A DNA stretch of 64,000 nt from Streptomyces sp. NBC_01454. Lineage in GTDB: Bacteria; Actinomycetota; Actinomycetes; Streptomycetales; Streptomycetaceae. The translations under genes were made by a program, and so were the position numbers. Of this stretch, positions 7,318 through 15,442 are shown in pieces (positions within the stretch are counted from its first letter, which is position 1; every line of letters begins with the position of its first letter). The notes under the pieces are model-generated. The model was not told where the DNA came from and made no database searches. It saw only the letters and a list, made by a program, of their open reading frames with translations. Where the stretch lies: NCBI RefSeq assembly GCF_036227565.1, contig NZ_CP109460.1, positions 2,356,001 through 2,420,000 on the forward strand, given 5' to 3'.

Positions 7318-10300
7318 GTGAGGCGAAGCAAGGAGAGCCCCGAGCCGCAGGAACCGCGGCGGGGCAACTTCACCCCGCCACCCAGAGGTGGCGTACCGGC
7401 TTCCGACGCGCCCGAAAATACGGTCGCGAAGCCTCCGGTCAGTGGTGGGAAGTACTCCCCGCGCAACTGGCGCGTGGCAACCCGTCTGAACGCCATTCTG
7501 CTGATCCCGGTGCTGCTCGCCCTGGTATTCGGTGGCCTGCGGGTGAACAGTTCGTTCGCCACCTGGCAGGAAGCACAGGACGCGGAGAACACCGCGAAGC
7601 TCGTACGTGCCGCGCTTTCCTACAGCACCGCCATGAACGACGAGCGGGACCGCACCGCGGCGCCGCTGTTGAAGGGCAAGAAGGACGACCCGGCCGTGCA
7701 GCAGGCGCGGGACGCCACCGACGCCGCCGCCGCCAAGTTCCACGAGGCCGCCAAGGCCATGCCGGACAAGCCCGGCCTCAAGCGCCGGCTCACCTCCTTC
7801 GAGAAGGTCGAGCCCAAGCTCCAGAAGCTGCGCCAGGTCGCGTACACCTCCAAGCTGCACGGTGTGCAGACCGAAGAGGGCTATGTCGAGGTCCAGCACC
7901 CGCTGATGGAGTTCGCCAACGAACTCGGCCTGGGCACCGGCAACATCACCTCCTACGGCCGTACCGTCTATGCCATCGCGCTGGCCAAGGCCGCCGAGTC
8001 GCTGGAACGGTCCATCGGCACCCACCTCCTGGTCGACCCGGCCACCCCGCAGGGCGGCAAGGAGCACAAGCTCCAGCTGACCGCCTTCGCGTCGTACCGC
8101 TACCTGGAGGGCATCGCCATCGGCGAGTTCACCTCCGGCGGCACGCCCGAAGACGTCGCCCGGCTGAACAAGGACGCCGCGGCGCTCAAGCAGACCACGC
8201 AGCACAAGATCGCCCAGGCGAAGGCGCAGGCCCAGGCCGCCGGCCGGCCGTTCCGCACCCCGCCGACGATCGACCAGATGTCGACGCTGATCGCCACCGG
8301 CGCGGCGCCGGAGTCACTGAGCACCCGCGGCATCACCTCCGACAGCTACTTCGCCGCGGCGACCGTCAAGTTCAGCATGTACCGGTCCATCGAGAAGGAC
8401 CTGTCGGACAAGGCCGTGAACGAGGCGGCGCAGATCTCCGACGACGCCCGCCAGTCGACCTTCGTCGACTCCGGCATCGTGCTGGCCGCGCTGATCATCG
8501 CCTTCGTCGTGGCGGGGCTGATGGCCCGCCGGATGAGCCGCAACATGCGCCAGCTGCGCACCGCCGCCTTCGGCATCGCCGAGCAGCGGCTGCCGATGCT
8601 GGTCGACCAGCTCTCCCGGACGGACCCGGGCCGGGTCGACACCCGTGTGACGCCCATCCCGATCGCCACCACCGACGAGATCGGCGAGGTCGCCCGGGCC
8701 TTCGACCAGGTCCACCGCGAGGCCGTCCGGCTCGCCGCCGAGCAGGCCCTGCTGCGGGGCAACGTCAACGCGATCTTCACCAACCTCTCCAGCCGCAACC
8801 AGGGCCTGATCGAGCGCCAGCTGGAGCTGATCACCGACCTCGAGAACAACGAGGCGGACCCGGACCAGCTGGAGAGCCTCTTCCGGCTCGACCACCTCGC
8901 CACCCGCATGCGGCGCAACGGCGAGAACCTCCTCATCCTCGCGGGCGAGGAGCCCGGCCGCCGCTGGAACCAGCCGGTGCCGCTGGTGGACGTCCTGCGG
9001 GCGGCGATCAGTGAGGTCGAGTCCTACGAGCGAATAGACCTCACCGGCGTCCCCGAGAGCGAGATCCACGGCACCGCCGTGACCGACCTCGTGCACCTGC
9101 TGTCCGAGCTGCTGGAGAACGCCACCACGTTCTCCTCCCCGCAGACCAAGGTGCGGGTGGCCGCGACCCGGCTGCCCGACGGCCGCGTGATGATCGAGAT
9201 CCACGACAAGGGCATCGGGCTCACCCCCGAGGACTTCGCGGACATCAACCACAAGCTGGCCAACCCGCCGAGCGTGGATGCCGCGATCTCCCAGCGCATG
9301 GGCCTGTTCGTGGTCGGCCGGCTGGCCGACCGGCACGGGATCCGGGTGCAGCTGCGCCCCTCCGGCGAGCAGGCGGGCACCACGTCCCTGGTCATGCTGC
9401 CCGAGGCGATCACCCACGGTGGTGGCGGCGAGGAGCGGTTCGACGACGACTTCACGGTCTCCCGGATCGTGCCCGAGCACCAGCAGGACACGTACGAGGG
9501 CCGGCAGCACACCGCCGCCGAGCTGGGCTTCGACGACAGCCGCTACGGCCGCCCGGACTCCGGGGACCTGGACATGGTGGGCCGCTCGCTGCTCCGCGAG
9601 GAGCGCCGGGCCGCGCTGGAGGCCCAGAGCTTCGATGAGCAGCCGGTCGGCGGTGACCGTCCGCTCTTCCGTGACGAGGTGCCGTCCGCCGAGAACTACC
9701 AGGACTTCCCCGGCCAGGCACAGAGCTACCCCGGCCAGGCATATGCGGAAGCCGATCAACCGCTCTACGACGACCGGGCCCCCGGCCACCAGGCGTTCGC
9801 CGAGCCCGGCTTCGCGGAGACCACCGGCCAGCAGCCATACGTCTCCCACGAGCCGGCCCAGCCGGGCGAGTGGAGCGAACGCCCTGCATTCGAGGGCTAC
9901 TTCGGGACCGAAGCGGAATCTGACCGGAATGCAACTGCCGCTCCCGCTGACGCCCCTGAGCGCGTACCATTCGAGCGTCCGGGCCCCACACCGAGCGACG
10001 CCCACCCGCTGACGGACGCCGGCCTTCCGCGCCGCGGAGGCCGCGACCAGCAGCCACCGCAGGTGCAGCAGCAGGGCAGCGCGCCGGAGACCGGCCAGGA
10101 CGGCAGGGACTGGCGCAGCTCCAACGACGAGCGCTGGGAGCGGGCGGAGCGGCTGCGCGAGCCGAAGGCGGGCGGAGTCACCTCCTCCGGCCTCCCCCGG
10201 CGGGTGCCCAAGGCCAACCTGGTCGAAGGTGCCGCGGAGCAGACCCCTCAGGGCGGCCCCCAGGTCTCCCGCGCCCCGGAGGACGTCCGCGGCAGGCTGA

Positions 10301-10416
10301 GTAACCTGCGCCGCGGTGTCCAGCAGGGACGCAACGTCGGCACGGACCCCTCCGGGGTCCCCCAGAATGACCAACAGGGCTACGGCCCCGGCAGCACCTA
10401 CGATCAGGAGCGTTAG
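7318..10416 (+). CDS. cvnA2: Conservon sensor histidine-kinase-like protein CvnA2
   Basis: 1032 residues with the same plan as CvnA1: a membrane segment near 57-77 (AILLIPVLLALVFGGL), an extracellular sensing domain to about 380, a second membrane segment (VLAALIIAFVVAGLM), HAMP, a helix with LDHLATRMRRN, and a HATPase domain with LSELLENATTF, DKGIGLTPED and GLFVVGRL. A shorter, acidic, Tyr/Pro-rich tail follows and ends in the same conserved C-terminal segment as CvnA1. GTG 7318 is preceded by GAGAGG at 7301-7306. The extracellular domains of CvnA1 and CvnA2 are much more divergent than the kinase cores, so the two systems probably sense different inputs. Confidence 0.9.
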   Translation: MRRSKESPEPQEPRRGNFTPPPRGGVPASDAPENTVAKPPVSGGKYSPRNWRVATRLNAILLIPVLLALVFGGLRVNSSFATWQEAQDAENTAKLVRAALSYSTAMNDERDRTAAPLLKGKKDDPAVQQARDATDAAAAKFHEAAKAMPDKPGLKRRLTSFEKVEPKLQKLRQVAYTSKLHGVQTEEGYVEVQHPLMEFANELGLGTGNITSYGRTVYAIALAKAAESLERSIGTHLLVDPATPQGGKEHKLQLTAFASYRYLEGIAIGEFTSGGTPEDVARLNKDAAALKQTTQHKIAQAKAQAQAAGRPFRTPPTIDQMSTLIATGAAPESLSTRGITSDSYFAAATVKFSMYRSIEKDLSDKAVNEAAQISDDARQSTFVDSGIVLAALIIAFVVAGLMARRMSRNMRQLRTAAFGIAEQRLPMLVDQLSRTDPGRVDTRVTPIPIATTDEIGEVARAFDQVHREAVRLAAEQALLRGNVNAIFTNLSSRNQGLIERQLELITDLENNEADPDQLESLFRLDHLATRMRRNGENLLILAGEEPGRRWNQPVPLVDVLRAAISEVESYERIDLTGVPESEIHGTAVTDLVHLLSELLENATTFSSPQTKVRVAATRLPDGRVMIEIHDKGIGLTPEDFADINHKLANPPSVDAAISQRMGLFVVGRLADRHGIRVQLRPSGEQAGTTSLVMLPEAITHGGGGEERFDDDFTVSRIVPEHQQDTYEGRQHTAAELGFDDSRYGRPDSGDLDMVGRSLLREERRAALEAQSFDEQPVGGDRPLFRDEVPSAENYQDFPGQAQSYPGQAYAEADQPLYDDRAPGHQAFAEPGFAETTGQQPYVSHEPAQPGEWSERPAFEGYFGTEAESDRNATAAPADAPERVPFERPGPTPSDAHPLTDAGLPRRGGRDQQPPQVQQQGSAPETGQDGRDWRSSNDERWERAERLREPKAGGVTSSGLPRRVPKANLVEGAAEQTPQGGPQVSRAPEDVRGRLSNLRRGVQQGRNVGTDPSGVPQNDQQGYGPGSTYDQER

Positions 10417-10417
10417 T

Positions 10418-10840
10418 GTGAGCCCGATGAGCCAGGCGGCGCAGAATCTGAACTGGTTGATCACCAACTTCGTGGACAACACCCCCGGGGTGTCCCACAC
10501 GGTCGTGGTCTCCGCGGACGGTCTCCTCCTCGCCATGTCCGAGGGCTTCCCTCGTGACAGAGCCGATCAGTTGGCGGCGGTGGCCTCCGGCCTCACCTCG
10601 CTGACCTCCGGCGCGTCCCGCATCTTCGAGGGCGGGAGCGTCAACCAGACCGTGGTGGAGATGGAGCGCGGTTTCCTCTTCATCATGTCCGTCTCCGACG
10701 GATCGTCACTGGCCGTGCTCGCACACCCCGAGTGCGACATCGGCCTGGTCGGCTACGAAATGGCCCTGCTGGTCGACCGCGCGGGCACGGTCCTGACGCC
10801 CGACCTGCGCGCAGAACTGCAGGGCAGCCTTCTCAACTAA
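10418..10840 (+). CDS. cvnB2: Roadblock/LC7-domain protein CvnB2
   Basis: A 140-residue Roadblock/LC7 protein differing from CvnB1 at only a few positions. GTG 10418 is taken as the start because AGGAG at 10406-10410 is seven bases upstream; it lies one base past the cvnA2 stop. A longer in-frame extension upstream overlaps cvnA2 and is not needed. As in other conservons it should bridge kinase and GTPase. Confidence 0.9.
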   Translation: MSPMSQAAQNLNWLITNFVDNTPGVSHTVVVSADGLLLAMSEGFPRDRADQLAAVASGLTSLTSGASRIFEGGSVNQTVVEMERGFLFIMSVSDGSSLAVLAHPECDIGLVGYEMALLVDRAGTVLTPDLRAELQGSLLN

Positions 10841-10924
10841 CAAACAGGCAGTGCGTTTCCCGCCACCGCGCCTTATGGTTCGGTGGCGCGACCGGCGTCA
10901 GACAGGCAAGTTGGAGGAGGAGAC

Positions 10925-11536
10925 GTGGCAACGCCCCCGAGCGGATACCCGTATGGTTCCGGACAGGAGTCCGGGCCTGTGGGCGAGACCCATCACAACC
11001 GCTTCAACTTCCCGTCTGCGCCGACCCAGCGGCCGCAGCGGCCCCAACCGCAGCAGCCGCAGCGATCCCAGCAGCAGCCCCGGCCGTACGACACCCAGCC
11101 GTACCAGCCGTCGGTGTACGACCAGCCGCAGGCACCGCGCATCCAGCCGGTGCAGCCGCAGCGGCGGGCTCCCGAGCCCGCCTCCACCGGCGCGAACAAC
11201 CCGCTCGTGCGCCCGTACGCCATGACCGGAGGCCGGACCCGGCCGCGCTACCAGCTCGCCATCGAGGCGCTGGTCAGCACGACCGCCGACCCCTCCAGGT
11301 TGCAGGGCCAGCTGCCGGAGCACCAACGCATCTGCCACCTCTGCCGCGAGATCAAGTCCGTTGCCGAGATCTCCGCGCTACTCTCCATCCCCCTCGGCGT
11401 CGCCCGGATCCTTGTCGCCGACCTGGCGGAGGCCGGACTCGTCGCCATTCATCAGCCCGGCGGGGACGAGACCGCCGGCGGACAGCCAGATGTGACACTG
11501 CTCGAAAGGGTGCTCAGTGGACTTCGCAAGCTCTAG
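10925..11536 (+). CDS. cvnC2: DUF742 protein CvnC2
   Basis: A 203-residue DUF742 protein. GTG 10925 follows a strong GGAGGAGGAG ribosome site, which excludes the upstream in-frame GTG at 10883. The first 90 or so residues are Pro/Gln-rich and look disordered. The DUF742 core (LVRPYAMTGGRTRPRYQL onward) is nearly identical to CvnC1 and ends LLERVLSGLRKL. The last 20 bases overlap cvnD2 exactly as in the first conservon. The extra Q/P-rich arm is the main difference between the two CvnC proteins. Confidence 0.9.
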   Translation: MATPPSGYPYGSGQESGPVGETHHNRFNFPSAPTQRPQRPQPQQPQRSQQQPRPYDTQPYQPSVYDQPQAPRIQPVQPQRRAPEPASTGANNPLVRPYAMTGGRTRPRYQLAIEALVSTTADPSRLQGQLPEHQRICHLCREIKSVAEISALLSIPLGVARILVADLAEAGLVAIHQPGGDETAGGQPDVTLLERVLSGLRKL

Positions 11537-12095
11537 CGGTGCAGCCCGCTCCACCACCTCCGCGAAAATCGTGGTGGCGGGCGGCTTCGGCGTGGGCAAG
11601 ACCACGTTCGTCGGGGCCGTCTCAGAGATCAACCCGCTGCGCACCGAAGCCGTGATGACCTCCGCCTCGGCGGGCATCGACGACCTCACGCACGCGCCGG
11701 ACAAGACGACCACGACCGTGGCGATGGACTTCGGCCGGATCACCCTGGACCAGGACCTGATCCTCTATCTCTTCGGTACGCCGGGCCAGGACCGTTTCTG
11801 GTTCATGTGGGACGACCTGGTCCGCGGCGCGATCGGCGCCGTGGTGCTGGTCGACACCCGGCGGCTGGCCGACTGCTTCCCCGCGGTCGACTACTTCGAG
11901 AACAGCGGACTGCCGTTCGTCATCGCCCTCAACGGCTTCGACGGCCACCAGCCGTACACGCCCGACGAGGTGCGTGAGGCGCTCCAGATCGGCCCGGACG
12001 CGCCGATCATCATCACCGACGCGCGGCATCGCAGCGAGGCCAAGAGCGCCCTCATCACGCTCGTGGAGCACGCGCTGATGGCCCGCCTGCGCTAG
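11517..12095 (+). CDS. cvnD2: Ras-like GTPase CvnD2
   Basis: A 192-residue small GTPase with P-loop GGFGVGKTT, G3 region GTPGQDRFW and G4 region ALNGFDG. Apart from a shorter N-terminus and scattered changes near the C-terminus it matches CvnD1, and the genes share long identical nucleotide runs. GTG 11517 overlaps the end of cvnC2. With such similar GTPases, cross-talk between the two conservons is plausible; this is inference. Confidence 0.92.
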   Translation: MDFASSSGAARSTTSAKIVVAGGFGVGKTTFVGAVSEINPLRTEAVMTSASAGIDDLTHAPDKTTTTVAMDFGRITLDQDLILYLFGTPGQDRFWFMWDDLVRGAIGAVVLVDTRRLADCFPAVDYFENSGLPFVIALNGFDGHQPYTPDEVREALQIGPDAPIIITDARHRSEAKSALITLVEHALMARLR

Positions 12096-12132
12096 CCGGC
12101 AGCCGGGCGCCCGTGCCCGCACGCCGTATGAC

Positions 12133-12168
12133 GAAAGGCCCCCACACCTGACCGGTGCGGGGGCCTTC
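12133..12168. terminator. Terminator after the second conservon
   Basis: A hairpin with arms AAGGCCCCCACACC and GGTGCGGGGGCCTT, with one mismatch and a short loop, lies 40 bases past the cvnD2 stop. It can serve both cvnD2 and the opposing DUF4360 gene. Confidence 0.7.
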
Positions 12169-12266
12169 GTCGTACCCGGCGTCCACGGGCGCCCGGTTGC
12201 CGGTGCCCGCCCGGCCGCGGGGCCCGCACACGGCTGCGTACGGGCCCTGCGGCCGGGGTGCGGGCC

Positions 12267-12923
12267 TCACTTGCGGGCGGGGCACTCCTTCCACGCGAAG
12301 TGGTAGACGGTGTTGATGCTGCCGTCGGTGGAGTCCATGGCCATGTAGCTGGTGGCCTTGGGGTCCGAGGACTTGGCGTCCACCCGCATCTCGGTGTTGA
12401 TGTTGAAGTAGCGCTCCTCGCCACAGGGCGCGTACACGAGCGCGTCGACATCGGTCTCGTCGGAGGTCTGCCAGTTGGAGTCGTAGGCGCCGACGAAGGT
12501 GTGGCTCTTACGGGCCGTCTGCTGCTGGCCCTGGAAGTAGTAGCCCGCCTGCTCCAGTCCCCTGGCGCCCCTGGCCAGGGAGGCGTAGCCGCGGTAGTCG
12601 GCCCGGGCGATCGCGTAGGTGAATCCCTGCGGGACGTGCACGTTCAGTGCGATCTGGCAGTTCTTGCGGGAGTCGGTCGGCTTGGTGCCGGCGCCCGCCT
12701 GGGCGAGGTATTCGCTGTACGTGACGGTGAAGGCGGTGTTGTCGGGGGCGATGGCGACGGCGGCGCTGCCGGGTCTGCAGCCCGATCCGTTGACCGTGGC
12801 GACGGTTATCGTGATCTTTCCGGTGGGCGGTTCGTCGCCGAACCCTGCTGCGGTGGTGGGGGATGCCGATCCGGCGAGGAGCAACGATGCCATTGCGGCA
12901 CCAGCACTGAGCCTGCTGAGCAT
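12267..12923 (-). CDS. Secreted DUF4360-family protein
   Basis: A 218-residue exported protein. ATG 12923 is preceded by GGAAGG and gives a clean Sec signal peptide (MLSRLSAGAAMASLLLAGSASPTTAA). The mature part has the features of DUF4360: an early NGSGC motif, a KNCQIAL motif and a late PCGEERYFNINT motif, so several cysteines could form disulphides. The fold is probably beta-rich; no catalytic residues are known and the function is unknown. It is monocistronic between the conservon terminator and a repeat-rich spacer. Confidence 0.85.
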   Translation of the reverse strand: MLSRLSAGAAMASLLLAGSASPTTAAGFGDEPPTGKITITVATVNGSGCRPGSAAVAIAPDNTAFTVTYSEYLAQAGAGTKPTDSRKNCQIALNVHVPQGFTYAIARADYRGYASLARGARGLEQAGYYFQGQQQTARKSHTFVGAYDSNWQTSDETDVDALVYAPCGEERYFNINTEMRVDAKSSDPKATSYMAMDSTDGSINTVYHFAWKECPARK

Positions 12924-13111
12924 GGGCTCTACCTTCCGGTCGTCCTGTGGCCCGCGGCGCGGAACATCAGGAGAGGAATGACGAGCGCATGCCAGCACGG
13001 GCCGGGCGCCTTGAACAGCTCTGCTCCCCAGGGTTGAGGCGAATCTACGCCTCATTCCGGCCGCGCCCTGTCAAACCGGAACACCCGGTCCGAAAAGCGA
13101 TGCGGCCCCTT

Positions 13112-13220
13112 ATCTCACACATCTCGCATATCCCGCATATCTCGCACATCCCGCGGATTCGGCGGCTGTTCAGCGGTATGGCGGCTGTTCGGCGGTATGG
13201 CGGTTGTTCGGCGGTATATG
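13112..13220. repeat. Two short tandem-repeat tracts in the DUF4360/accE spacer
   Basis: Positions 13112-13154 repeat a 9-base unit close to ATCTCGCAC/ATCCCGCAT five times. Positions 13161-13220 repeat a 19-base unit of the form GCGGTATGGCGGCTGTTCG about three times. The remaining 12924-13330 spacer holds no gene that I can support. Confidence 0.7.
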
Positions 13221-13254
13221 GCCTGAGGGGGCGGGCGTCCCGCGGGCACACACG

Positions 13255-13289
13255 CGACGGGCCCGCAGCACACTGCTGCGGGCCCGTCG
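13255..13289 (-). terminator. Terminator of accB-accE
   Basis: A near-perfect hairpin with arms CGACGGGCCCGCAGCA and TGCTGCGGGCCCGTCG and a three-base loop, about 40 bases beyond the accE stop. Confidence 0.75.
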
Positions 13290-13330
13290 TTCGTGCGGTG
13301 GCGCGTCGTTCGTGCGGTGACGCGCCGGTG

Positions 13331-13567
13331 TCAGCGCTGCCAGCTGGTCGCGCCGCGGAATCCGCTCTGGCGCTCCAGGCGGCGCCAGCGGGCGGCGGTG
13401 GCGCGCGGACCGGCCGGGGCGGCGTCCGCGGGCCGGTGGGCGGCGCGGGCGAGCAGGACGGCGGTCAGGGCGGCGAGCTCTTCCTCGCTGGCCAGTCCCT
13501 TCTCCACGCGGATGGGGTCGGTGCGCCGGGCCGTATTCATGGTGTTCACGGTGTTCGCGGTATTCAA
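13331..13567 (-). CDS. accE: Acyl-CoA carboxylase epsilon subunit
   Basis: A 78-residue small subunit typical of actinomycete acyl-CoA carboxylases; it stabilises and stimulates the alpha/beta complex. The recognisable core is IRVEKGLASEEELAALTAVL, with a C-terminal RWRRLERQ...WQR ending. The start is probably TTG 13567, which has GGAG six bases upstream; ATG 13540 is in frame but lacks a ribosome site. The N-terminus is an odd NT repeat (NTANTVNTMNT). It follows accB by 52 bases on the same strand, the arrangement known for accB-accE. Confidence 0.85.
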   Translation of the reverse strand: MNTANTVNTMNTARRTDPIRVEKGLASEEELAALTAVLLARAAHRPADAAPAGPRATAARWRRLERQSGFRGATSWQR

Positions 13568-13619
13568 GATGTTCTCCGTCGTCGCGGTGGCGTGGTGCCT
13601 GGTGCGGTTGCGGGGGTGG

Positions 13620-15203
13620 CTACTGGGGCGGGTTGCCGTGCTTACGGGCCGGCAGGTCCGCGTGCTTGGTGCGCAGCATGTCCAGGGCGCGGATGAGGGT
13701 GTGACGGGTTTCGGCGGGGTCGATGACGTCGTCGACCAGGCCGCGCTCGGCCGCGTAATAGGGGTGCATCAGCTCGGACTTGTACTCCTTGACCATGCGG
13801 GTGCGCATGGCGTCGGAGTCGTCCGCCTCGGCGATCTGCTTGCGGAAGATGACGTTGGCGGCGCCCTCGGCGCCCATCACCGCGATCTCGTTGGTGGGCC
13901 AGGCGTAGGTCAGGTCGGCGCCGATGGACTGCGAGTCCATGACGATGTAGGCGCCGCCGTAGGCCTTGCGCAGCACGAGGGAGATGCGCGGGACGGTGGC
14001 GTTGCAGTAGGCGTAGAGCAGCTTGGCGCCGTGCCGGATGATGCCGCCGTGCTCCTGGTCGACGCCGGGCAGGAAGCCGGGCACGTCGAGGAAGGTGACG
14101 ATCGGGATGTTGAAGGCGTCGCACATCTGGACGAAGCGGGCGGCCTTCTCGGACGCCTCGATGTCCAGCACACCGGCCAGCGACTGCGGCTGGTTGGCGA
14201 TGATGCCCACCACCCGGCCGTCGAGCCGGGTCAGCGCGCAGATGATGTTGGTCGCCCAGCGCTCGTGGACCTCCAGGAACTCGCCGTCGTCGACGATCTC
14301 CTCGATGACCTTGCGCATGTCGTACGGGCGGTTGCCGTCGGCCGGGACCAGGTCCAGCAGGGCGTCGCCGGAGCGGTCGGCGGGGTCCTCGCAGGGCACC
14401 GACGGCGGGTTCTCACGGTTGTTGGCCGGCAGCAGCGAGAGGAGGTAGCGGACCTCTTCCAGGCAGCTGACCTCGTCGTCGTAGGCGAAGTGGCACACGC
14501 CGGAGGTCTCGGCGTGGACATCGGCGCCGCCGAGGCCGTTCTGGGTGATCTCCTCGCCGGTCACCGCGCGCACCACATCGGGCCCGGTGATGAACATCTG
14601 CGAGGTCTCGCGGACCATGAACACGAAGTCGGTCAGCGCCGGGCTGTAGGCCGCGCCGCCCGCGCAGGGGCCGAGCATGACCGAGATCTGCGGGATGACG
14701 CCCGAGGCCTTGGTGTTGCGCTGGAAGATGCCGCCGTAGCCGGCGAGCGCGGAGACGCCCTCCTGGATACGGGCGCCGGCGCCGTCGTTCAGCGACACCA
14801 GGGGCGCGCCGGCCTGGATGGCCATGTCCATGATCTTGTGAATCTTGGTGGCGTGGGCCTCGCCCAGCGCGCCGCCGAAGATCCGGAAGTCGTGCGCGTA
14901 GGTGAACACGGTCCGGCCGTGCACGGTGCCCCAGCCGGTGATCACGCCGTCGGTGTACGGCTTCTTCGCCTCCAGGCCGAAGCCCGTCGCGCGGTGCCGC
15001 CGCAGCGGCTCGACCTCGTTGAACGAGCCCTCGTCCAGCAGCAGCTCGATCCGCTCGCGCGCCGTCAGCTTGCCCTTCGCACGCTGCGCTTCGGTCGCCC
15101 GCTCGCTGGGTCCCCGCCTGACCTGCTCGCGGATGGCGTGCAGCTCGGCGACGCGCCCGCGGGCGTCGTTGGTGCCGGCGGGCAGATCTTCGACTGTGGT
15201 CAT
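13620..15203 (-). CDS. accB: Acyl-CoA carboxylase beta subunit (carboxyltransferase)
   Basis: A 527-residue carboxyltransferase that moves the carboxyl group from biotin (carried on an AccA alpha subunit encoded elsewhere) to acetyl-CoA or propionyl-CoA, giving malonyl- or methylmalonyl-CoA for fatty acid and polyketide synthesis. Crotonase-like halves are evident: GAGARIQEGV with CAGGAAYSPAL in the N half, and GFLPGVDQEHGGIIRHGAKLL with the AYGGAY segment in the C half. Residue 420, the known specificity position, is Ile (GGAYIVM), as in the dual acetyl/propionyl enzyme AccB rather than the Asp of PccB. ATG 15203 gives the family's usual N-terminus. It is co-transcribed with accE. Confidence 0.93.
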   Translation of the reverse strand: MTTVEDLPAGTNDARGRVAELHAIREQVRRGPSERATEAQRAKGKLTARERIELLLDEGSFNEVEPLRRHRATGFGLEAKKPYTDGVITGWGTVHGRTVFTYAHDFRIFGGALGEAHATKIHKIMDMAIQAGAPLVSLNDGAGARIQEGVSALAGYGGIFQRNTKASGVIPQISVMLGPCAGGAAYSPALTDFVFMVRETSQMFITGPDVVRAVTGEEITQNGLGGADVHAETSGVCHFAYDDEVSCLEEVRYLLSLLPANNRENPPSVPCEDPADRSGDALLDLVPADGNRPYDMRKVIEEIVDDGEFLEVHERWATNIICALTRLDGRVVGIIANQPQSLAGVLDIEASEKAARFVQMCDAFNIPIVTFLDVPGFLPGVDQEHGGIIRHGAKLLYAYCNATVPRISLVLRKAYGGAYIVMDSQSIGADLTYAWPTNEIAVMGAEGAANVIFRKQIAEADDSDAMRTRMVKEYKSELMHPYYAAERGLVDDVIDPAETRHTLIRALDMLRTKHADLPARKHGNPPQ

Positions 15204-15282
15204 GTATCGACGGTACGTGTGCGAGGCGTCCCGCACCGATGTCGGTTTCGTACAACGTCGCACGCGATTTGGTGGGCAGGCA

Positions 15283-15301
15283 GTACAGAACCGCGCTGTA
15301 C
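15283..15301. promoter_or_regulatory. Inverted repeat upstream of accB
   Basis: Perfect 6-bp arms GTACAG/CTGTAC separated by seven bases, 80 bases upstream of the accB start. It is a candidate operator; accBE is known to be under a TetR-type malonyl-CoA supply regulator in Streptomyces, but I cannot show that this is its site. Confidence 0.35.
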
Positions 15302-15442
15302 GTGCCCCGCGCCCCGGCGCCCGTTCGGGTGGCGGGGCCGCACCCGGGTCTGTATGGGGCCGACAAATGTAGGGGTCTCACGAAACGGCGCGCGCCAGGG
15401 CCCGACCGGGGCCGCACGGCCGGCGGGGGCCGGCAGGGGGCG

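Noticed and set aside
8314-10536. 740-codon minus-strand frame opposite cvnA2
   Set aside because: Same reason; no ribosome site, no recognisable motifs.
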